From: Firmicutes bacterium CAG:110 | Lineage (GTDB): Bacteria; Bacillota; Clostridia; Oscillospirales; Oscillospiraceae | DNA: 11,468 nt | NCBI GenBank assembly: GCA_000434635.1 | Contig: HF988149.1 | Span: forward strand, 12,092-23,559 | Direction: 5' to 3' | Shown: piece after piece, positions 7,533-11,468 of the stretch | How the letters are laid out: the number at the start of each line of letters is the position of its first letter | How positions within the stretch are numbered: the stretch's first letter is position 1 | Program-made: the position numbers and the translations under genes | Notes under the pieces: model-generated | Database searches by the model: none | The model's input: the letters and a program-made list of their open reading frames with translations, nothing else | What the model was told of the DNA's origin: nothing

Positions 7533-7925
7533 TTATCGATCATCAAGATCATCGTCGTCATCATTGTCACCGGTGGTTGCAATCTCACCGTAGCGGACCC
7601 GGCGCTTCAGCTTCATCTCCTCCACCTGCTTGTGGATCAGTTCCTTGACAAAGAGCGGATCCTTCACGTTTTTCAGCACCAGCGTGGGCGTGGTTCTGTC
7701 GGAGGACAGCACCGTGACCGTTCCCACGCCGAACAGGCGCTGCCACAGATTGCGTCTGGTATCGATGTCCCGCACCCGGTAAAGAAGAATATCGTCATCC
7801 CGGATGTTCAGGAATCCCTGGGACAGGAACAGCCGATCCTCGGACAACTGATAGCGGGTAAAGGACAGGGGCATCCCCAGATGACGCTTGCGGTCTTTCC
7901 AAAGGTATTCAATGGTAATGGACAC
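7533..7925 (-). CDS. Small PH-domain protein (YdbS/YdbT-like bacterial PH fold)
   Basis: This 130-residue protein matches the bacterial PH domain type 2 over about residues 20-108: a GFLNIRDDDILLYRVRDIDT strand pattern, then LWQRLFGVGTVTVLSSD and a closing helix FVKELIHKQVEEMK. It has no signal peptide or membrane helix, so it should be cytoplasmic or peripheral. The last residues are extremely acidic (GDNDDDDDLDDR). The function of such single-domain proteins is not established. It begins with GTG (7923-7925), eight bases after GGGAGG (7934-7939); the ATG at 7930-7932 lies out of frame. It follows spoIVA on the same strand after 83 bases, but has its own promoter. Confidence 0.82.
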   Translation of the reverse strand: MSITIEYLWKDRKRHLGMPLSFTRYQLSEDRLFLSQGFLNIRDDDILLYRVRDIDTRRNLWQRLFGVGTVTVLSSDRTTPTLVLKNVKDPLFVKELIHKQVEEMKLKRRVRYGEIATTGDNDDDDDLDDR

Positions 7926-7948
7926 TGTGCATTCCTCCCTTTTTCTTT

Positions 7949-7977
7949 AGTTTACCTCTGCAAACGGGGAATGTCAA
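7949..7977 (-). promoter_or_regulatory. SigA promoter of the PH-domain gene
   Basis: On the minus strand a perfect TTGACA (7972-7977), a 17-base spacer and TAAACT (7949-7954) sit in the gap between spoIVA and the PH-domain gene, giving a leader of about 17-20 nucleotides. This implies vegetative expression independent of spoIVA. Confidence 0.82.
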
Positions 7978-8008
7978 GAAAGGAATGCCGGAACGCCCAC
8001 ATTTTCGC

Positions 8009-9472
8009 CTACAGAATCAAACAGATCAGCCCCGTCGCGCCCTCGTTGACGATTCTTGTCAGTGTTCCCCGGAACTTGCCCCTGACTTCCTCCGGCATTC
8101 CCAGCAGCTTCGTGGTCAGCCCCTCCTGAATCAGGTCGTACACGGATTTTCCGAAAATGTTGCTCTGCCACAGCTTTTCCGGGTCTTCGCCCATGAGGGA
8201 ATTGACCAGATCCTGAGACTGCTTTTCGTCTCCCACCATGGGGTTGATCTCCGTGTCAATGTCCACACGTACCATGTGAATGGAGGGCGCGCCCGCTTTC
8301 AGCTTCACGCCGTAAGCGCCGCCCTTGCGGATGATCTCCGGCGTTTCCAGCTTCATTTCCTCTGCCGCGGGCATCACCACGCCGTAGCCCGTCGCCCGGA
8401 CGGCGGAAAGGGCATCGGAGATCTTGTCGTATTCCTGCTTGATTTGGGACAGCTCGGTGAGCAGCTGCAGCAGCTGGGCGTCGCTGCGGATGGGCATTCC
8501 CGCCCGGGCGCTCAGGATCTCGTAGAACAGCGCCTCCGGGAACACGATGGCGCAGATCACGCTGCCGCTGCCCAAATCCACACTGCGCAGGCTGTAGTCC
8601 TGCACCTGGGGCAGCTCCCGCAGTCCGGCCAGCACCCCTTCCGCCTGACCCAGCGTGTGAATTTCCTCGGCCATTTGGAGAAGCGCCTGATACAGCGCCG
8701 CCTTCACGGGATGCTCCGGCTCCAGCGCGTCCATCCACCGGGGGAGATGCACCCGCAGCTCGCTCATGGGGAAGGTGTACAGCAGCGCCTTCATGAGTTT
8801 TCCGATACCCTCGGCGTCCAGCGCCTGACAGTCCGCCACGATGGGCTCCAGAGCGAAGGTGTTTTGCAGATACGCCTTTACCGTCCCCGCCGCCTCCCCC
8901 GCCGGGTTGCGGGAGTTGACGATCACGAGGAAGGGCTTTCCCGTTTTCTGCATGTCGGTGATGGCCCGTTTTTCCGCCTGTACGTAATCCTCCCGGGGAA
9001 TTTCCGTAATGGTGCCGTCGGTGGTCACCACAATGCCGATGGAGCAGTGCCCCTCCATGACCTTTTTCGTCCCCAGCTCCGCCGCTTCCGTCATGGGAAT
9101 CTCGTGGTCGTACCATGGGGTGGTCACCATCCGGGGAACGCCGTCTTCCTCCGCGCCCACCGCGCCGTCCACCATGTAGCCCACGGAGTCGATCAGCCGC
9201 ACCCGCAGCTTCGTCACGCCGTCGGGGGAAATCTCCACCGCTTCCTCGGGGACGAACTTCGGCTCCGAGGTCATGATGGTCTTCCCGGAGCCGCTCTGGG
9301 GCAGCTCATCTCTGGCGCGCTCCTTGCGATAGGGGTCGGAGATGCCGGGAATCACCAGCTCCTCCATGATCCGTTTGATGAGGGTCGATTTTCCGGTACG
9401 CACCGGCCCGACCACGCCCACATAAATATTGCCGCCGGTTCTGGCAGCAATGTCCGCATAAATTTGATCCAT
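8009..9472 (-). CDS. spoIVA: Stage IV sporulation protein A (spore coat morphogenetic ATPase)
   Basis: SpoIVA is a mother-cell protein that hydrolyses ATP to polymerise on the forespore surface, where SpoVM recruits it, and forms the basement layer of the spore coat. The 487-residue product is close to the 492 of Bacillus subtilis. Walker A GPVRTGKST is at residues 22-30 (K28), the sensor region KTIMTSEPKF at 64-73, and a Walker B-like RLIDSVGY with D95. The block ARDELPQS (53-60), the segment GTKKVME, and the C-terminal end NEGATGLICLIL match family signatures. The frame is open further upstream to 9610, but the family starts at MDQIYADIAARTGG and a strong AAGGAGG (9479-9485) lies six bases before this ATG, so 9472 is the start. 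At the second sensor threonine of the B. subtilis protein there is a serine (S69), a mild change. Confidence 0.97.
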   Translation of the reverse strand: MDQIYADIAARTGGNIYVGVVGPVRTGKSTLIKRIMEELVIPGISDPYRKERARDELPQSGSGKTIMTSEPKFVPEEAVEISPDGVTKLRVRLIDSVGYMVDGAVGAEEDGVPRMVTTPWYDHEIPMTEAAELGTKKVMEGHCSIGIVVTTDGTITEIPREDYVQAEKRAITDMQKTGKPFLVIVNSRNPAGEAAGTVKAYLQNTFALEPIVADCQALDAEGIGKLMKALLYTFPMSELRVHLPRWMDALEPEHPVKAALYQALLQMAEEIHTLGQAEGVLAGLRELPQVQDYSLRSVDLGSGSVICAIVFPEALFYEILSARAGMPIRSDAQLLQLLTELSQIKQEYDKISDALSAVRATGYGVVMPAAEEMKLETPEIIRKGGAYGVKLKAGAPSIHMVRVDIDTEINPMVGDEKQSQDLVNSLMGEDPEKLWQSNIFGKSVYDLIQEGLTTKLLGMPEEVRGKFRGTLTRIVNEGATGLICLIL

Positions 9473-9488
9473 AGCCAGCCTCCTTCTC

Positions 9489-9509
9489 GGCAGGAGAAAG
9501 GCTCCTGCC
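9489..9509 (-). promoter_or_regulatory. spoIVA leader hairpin beside the ribosome site
   Basis: In the predicted spoIVA mRNA GGCAGGAG pairs perfectly with CTCCTGCC around a five-base loop, ending three bases before AAGGAGG. The 3' arm contains CTCCT, which could instead pair with AGGAG of the ribosome site (9480-9484), so the two pairings exclude each other. Confidence 0.55.
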
Positions 9510-9522
9510 ATGGGTTTGGAAC

Positions 9523-9551
9523 AGAGTATGTCCCGAGAAGAATAAAAATGC
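9523..9551 (-). promoter_or_regulatory. Likely SigE (mother-cell) promoter of spoIVA
   Basis: On the minus strand GCATTTT (9545-9551) and CATACTCT (9523-9530) are 14 bases apart. This fits the known SigE pattern (KMATATT, 14-15 bases, CATACANT) with one mismatch in each box. In Bacillus subtilis spoIVA is a SigE gene, which supports the call. Confidence 0.65.
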
Positions 9552-9607
9552 TTCGGCCACTGGAATTTCTGATTGCGGAATTTTGTTGTTATGTCAACCG
9601 GCAATGT

Positions 9608-9638
9608 CAAAAAAATGCCGCCTTATAAAAAAGCGGCT
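9608..9638 (-). terminator. Intrinsic terminator of the XRE regulator gene
   Basis: On the minus strand, 16 bases after the stop codon, GCCGC (9633-9637) pairs with GCGGC (9617-9621), with partial extra TT/AA pairing in the loop, followed by a run of seven T (9609-9615). Confidence 0.75.
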
Positions 9639-9653
9639 TCTGACTGCCCTGAT

Positions 9654-9872
9654 TCAAAGGCATTGGTCGTCCGGCGAGGGGACATATTCCAATATCTCGT
9701 CCACCTTGCAGCCGAGGATCCGGCACAGATCGTTCAGGGTCGTGGTGGTGATCGGCTTGTTTTTGCGCAGCTTGTCGATGGTGGAGCTGGATATATGATG
9801 ATCTTTTATGAGCGTATACGTGGTTTTAGACGATTTTTTCAGGGTTTTCCAGAAGGGGTCGTAAACAATCAC
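9654..9872 (-). CDS. Small XRE-family (Cro/C1-type HTH) transcriptional regulator
   Basis: The 72-residue protein is essentially one helix-turn-helix domain. It starts MIVYDPFWKTLKK, as small XRE regulators of Firmicutes often do; the second helix lies at about 18-27 (TYTLIKDHHI), the recognition helix at about 28-38 (SSSTIDKLRKN), and LNDLCRILGCKVDEILEY closes the fold. No sensor or oligomerisation domain is present. It begins with GTG (9870-9872), ten bases after AAAGGAG (9883-9889), a slightly long spacing. It is divergent from the Cys-rich surface protein gene, with a 165-bp shared regulatory gap; control of that gene and of itself is inferred from this arrangement. It ends in a T-tailed terminator. 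Confidence 0.88.
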   Translation of the reverse strand: MIVYDPFWKTLKKSSKTTYTLIKDHHISSSTIDKLRKNKPITTTTLNDLCRILGCKVDEILEYVPSPDDQCL

Positions 9873-9928
9873 ACTATTGCGTCTCCTTTTTTTGGTTACG
9901 GTTTCCAGTTGCGGTTTTTTTATTCTAG

Positions 9929-9957
9929 ATTATAAATTTTTTCTTGACTATAGTCGT
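9929..9957 (-). promoter_or_regulatory. Probable promoter of the XRE gene, weak -35
   Basis: A perfect TATAAT on the minus strand (9929-9934) lies about 57 bases upstream of the GTG. The -35 hexamer at 17 bases (ACGACT, 9952-9957) matches poorly, so the promoter may be weak. Its -35 region overlaps the palindrome at 9946-9955 and the opposing promoter. Confidence 0.5.
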
Positions 9958-9972
9958 TAAAAAGACTATAAT
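9944..9972 (+). promoter_or_regulatory. Near-consensus promoter of the Cys-rich surface protein gene with embedded operator
   Basis: TTGACT (9944-9949), 17 bases, then a perfect TATAAT (9967-9972) form a strong promoter with a leader of about 60 nucleotides. A perfect palindrome GACTATAGTC (9946-9955) overlaps the -35 box, and the half-site GACTATA recurs at 9964-9970 over the -10 box, 18 bases away. This is what a repressor operator for the neighbouring XRE protein would look like; binding is inferred. Confidence 0.8.
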
Positions 9973-10037
9973 GTTCATGGGTAGGTGAAAATATACACCA
10001 CTCGTCCCAAAATTTACTCCAATGGAGGTTGAAAACA

Positions 10038-11426
10038 ATGAAAAAACTGTTCGCACTGCTGCTGGTTCTGGTCATGGTCATTGCCCTAGTCCCCACAGCA
10101 GTAGCCGCCACCGAAGCGGAAGGCACCCCCTCCGCCGTGGCGGGTCAGGAAACTCCCGGCGACTCTAAGGGCGACGAAAACCCCGAGAATCCCGAAAACC
10201 CTGAGAACCCCGAGAATCCTCAGAATCCCGAAAATCCCCAGAATCCCGAAAATCCTCAGAATCCCGAAAATTCCCACAAAGGTCACATGGCTACTTGGAA
10301 GATTGACACAGCTTCGCATACCTGGTATTGCCTTTCCTGCAACGTGGCAATAAACGCGGCTGAACCCCACTCCTATAACCCCACCACGCACAGATGCACC
10401 GTATGTGGTATACCGGATTCAAATTATTGTAATCATACAGATACCAAGTATGTATCTGCCGGAAGCGAAGGTCACATCCAGTACTGCACCAACTGTTCGG
10501 CTCGCCTGAGTAGCGTGGAACCCCATCACGCGGTAGGAAACGAATGCGATTTGTGCGGCTATGACGGATTGGGTTGCAGCCATGAACATACAAGATGGGA
10601 TCACAACAGCGAATGGCACGGTCTCTTCTGCCTCGATTGCAGCAACTGCATTAAAGAGGGGAACCATGTCGGTATGGACGATGGTGTCTGTGATGAGTGC
10701 GGATACGGCGCATCAGACCCGAATCATTGCGATCATAAGAATGTAGACTACATACCTGCCGGAAGCGAAGGTCACATCCAGTACTGCACCAACTGTTCGG
10801 CTCGCCTGAGTGATATAGAACCCCACCACAGAGTTGGAGACGTATGCGATCTGTGCGGCTATGACAAATTTAATTGTACCCACGAACATACGACCTGGGG
10901 CTACAACGATGAATATCACCATCTCACCTGTGATGACTGCGATGACATTATCGACAGCGGCGAGCATGTCGGTATGGGTGACGGCATCTGCGACAAGTGC
11001 GGCTACAATGTAAATACGACGCACCATTTCCCGCCCAATTCTCACAACTGCTCTGACCCCGGCTGCGGTTATCGGTCTTTCTGTTCGGACGAGGACGGTG
11101 ACTGCAAATGCGATATCTGCGGCACCGAGGTGCATGATTGGGCCATCTGCAAGGATTTAGACGACAATTCCCATGAGTGGTTTTGCTCCAAATGCAAAAA
11201 GTCCCTCGGAAAAGCGCCTCATGTTGACATTGACGATGGCGGAGACGGCAAGTGCGACGGCTGCGGTCACAAGATGTCCGGCACCACCGGCGGCGGCACT
11301 ACCGGCGGCAAGGAGAACACCGGCCTTGACAAAGTTCCCAAGACCGGCGACGTGATGGCTCCCGTGGCCATTCTTTCCGGCCTGATGAGCGTTGCGGCTA
11401 TTTTCACCAGGAAGCGCTTCTTCTAA
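10038..11426 (+). CDS. Sortase-anchored, Cys/His-rich repeat surface protein
   Basis: I do not recognise a named family. The 462-residue product has a signal peptide (about 1-23, MKKLFALLL...AVA-A), an ENP/QNP tandem repeat (47-79), then about seven Cys/His modules of 40-50 residues (about 83-415), a Gly/Thr linker, and a C-terminal sorting signal: VPKTG (433-437), a hydrophobic helix (439-456) and the tail RKRFF. Each module follows roughly H...CxxC...H...CxxCG, with about 36 cysteines in all. Some closing loops (HVGMDDGVCDECGY, HVDIDDGGDGKCDGCG) resemble the HVDxDxDGxCDxCG motif of other Firmicute surface proteins. Metal binding or a redox role outside the cell is an inference. No CxxCH haem motif occurs. 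Start: ATG nine bases after GGAGG (10024-10028); the in-frame TTG at 10029 abuts that site and is rejected. Confidence 0.87.
   Translation: MKKLFALLLVLVMVIALVPTAVAATEAEGTPSAVAGQETPGDSKGDENPENPENPENPENPQNPENPQNPENPQNPENSHKGHMATWKIDTASHTWYCLSCNVAINAAEPHSYNPTTHRCTVCGIPDSNYCNHTDTKYVSAGSEGHIQYCTNCSARLSSVEPHHAVGNECDLCGYDGLGCSHEHTRWDHNSEWHGLFCLDCSNCIKEGNHVGMDDGVCDECGYGASDPNHCDHKNVDYIPAGSEGHIQYCTNCSARLSDIEPHHRVGDVCDLCGYDKFNCTHEHTTWGYNDEYHHLTCDDCDDIIDSGEHVGMGDGICDKCGYNVNTTHHFPPNSHNCSDPGCGYRSFCSDEDGDCKCDICGTEVHDWAICKDLDDNSHEWFCSKCKKSLGKAPHVDIDDGGDGKCDGCGHKMSGTTGGGTTGGKENTGLDKVPKTGDVMAPVAILSGLMSVAAIFTRKRFF
10176..10274 (+). repeat. 9-bp coding minisatellite (ENP/QNP repeat)
   Basis: Eleven tandem 9-base units encode five ENP, then alternating QNP and ENP, and a last ENS. 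The units differ mainly at third codon positions. In the protein they form a Pro/Asn-rich extended spacer just after the signal peptide, probably lifting the Cys-rich modules from the membrane-distal end of the chain. Length variation between strains is plausible. Confidence 0.9.
10428..11027 (+). repeat. Two 300-bp intragenic tandem repeats
   Basis: Unit A (10428-10727) and unit B (10728-11027) each encode 100 residues in register, each made of two Cys/His modules. A 56-base block is identical between them (10456-10511 and 10756-10811) while flanking parts differ, which suggests recent duplication or gene conversion. Confidence 0.9.
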
Positions 11427-11468
11427 AGAATCTCTAACCCCAACCACGGCGGTGACGGTACTCCCGTC
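11427..11468 (+). other. Tail downstream of the surface protein gene
   Basis: Only 42 bases remain. GACGG (11454-11458) and CCGTC (11464-11468) could form a short stem that might begin a terminator, but the window ends before any T tract could be seen. Confidence 0.35.

Noticed and set aside
9473..9610. Longer spoIVA start giving 46 extra N-terminal residues
   Set aside because: It would begin upstream of the predicted SigE promoter, and the known family N-terminus and a strong ribosome site both fit the ATG at 9470-9472.
9591..9610. Direct repeat ATGTCAA twice, 13 bases apart, upstream of spoIVA (TTGACAT on the minus strand)
   Set aside because: It looks like tandem -35 boxes, but no -10 box follows at proper spacing, and one copy merges with the T tract of the XRE terminator. 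No support for a specific regulator.
7985..9628. A 547-codon open frame on the plus strand
   Set aside because: Antisense to spoIVA, whose identity is certain; no domain or ribosome site.
10428..11280. Multihaem cytochrome idea for the many CxxC motifs
   Set aside because: None of the CxxC pairs is followed by His, so there is no c-type haem binding motif.

Overview
The window reads as chromosome of a spore-forming, Gram-positive gut Clostridium relative, most like the Oscillospiraceae/Ruminococcaceae. The reasons are a full-length spoIVA, moderately high GC coding sequence, good SigA-type promoters with 17-bp spacers, strong AGGAGG-like ribosome sites, a clostridial-type MnmA, and secreted proteins of kinds typical of these bacteria (a lysozyme-like/InlB-repeat/SH3 protein and a sortase-anchored Cys-rich protein). 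The taxonomic call is inference from gene content.

Layout, left to right. (1) Minus strand, cut by the left edge: a large exported protein with a degenerate GH24 lysozyme-like domain, one InlB B-type repeat and at least seven SH3-like modules, with its own SigA promoter and an RBS hairpin (1-2814). (2) A gene-free stretch, 2815-3260: AT-rich DNA, a near-consensus plus-strand promoter, then a 219-bp imperfect palindrome that forms the leader of mnmA. (3) mnmA on the plus strand (3261-4343), ending at a strong terminator shared with the convergent yfhO-family gene. (4) The yfhO-family polytopic membrane protein, minus strand (4387-7086). (5) A gene-free stretch, 7087-7532: the yfhO promoter, a perfect 13-bp inverted repeat, a small MITE-like palindromic element and a terminator. 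(6) Minus strand: a small PH-domain protein (7533-7925) and spoIVA (8009-9472), which has a recognisable SigE-type promoter. (7) A small XRE regulator (minus, 9654-9872) divergent from a 462-residue Cys/His-rich, cell-wall-anchored protein (plus, 10038-11426); the two promoters flank and overlap a perfect 10-bp palindrome.

How the parts may work together: spoIVA belongs to mother-cell spore coat assembly and mnmA to tRNA U34 thiolation; both are housekeeping. The SH3 protein, the YfhO protein and the Cys-rich anchored protein all act at the envelope. The most unusual unit is the divergent XRE / Cys-rich surface protein pair, which looks like a self-contained, autoregulated surface module with a possible metal-binding or redox role. 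No rRNA, tRNA, CRISPR array, transposase or phage gene was seen.
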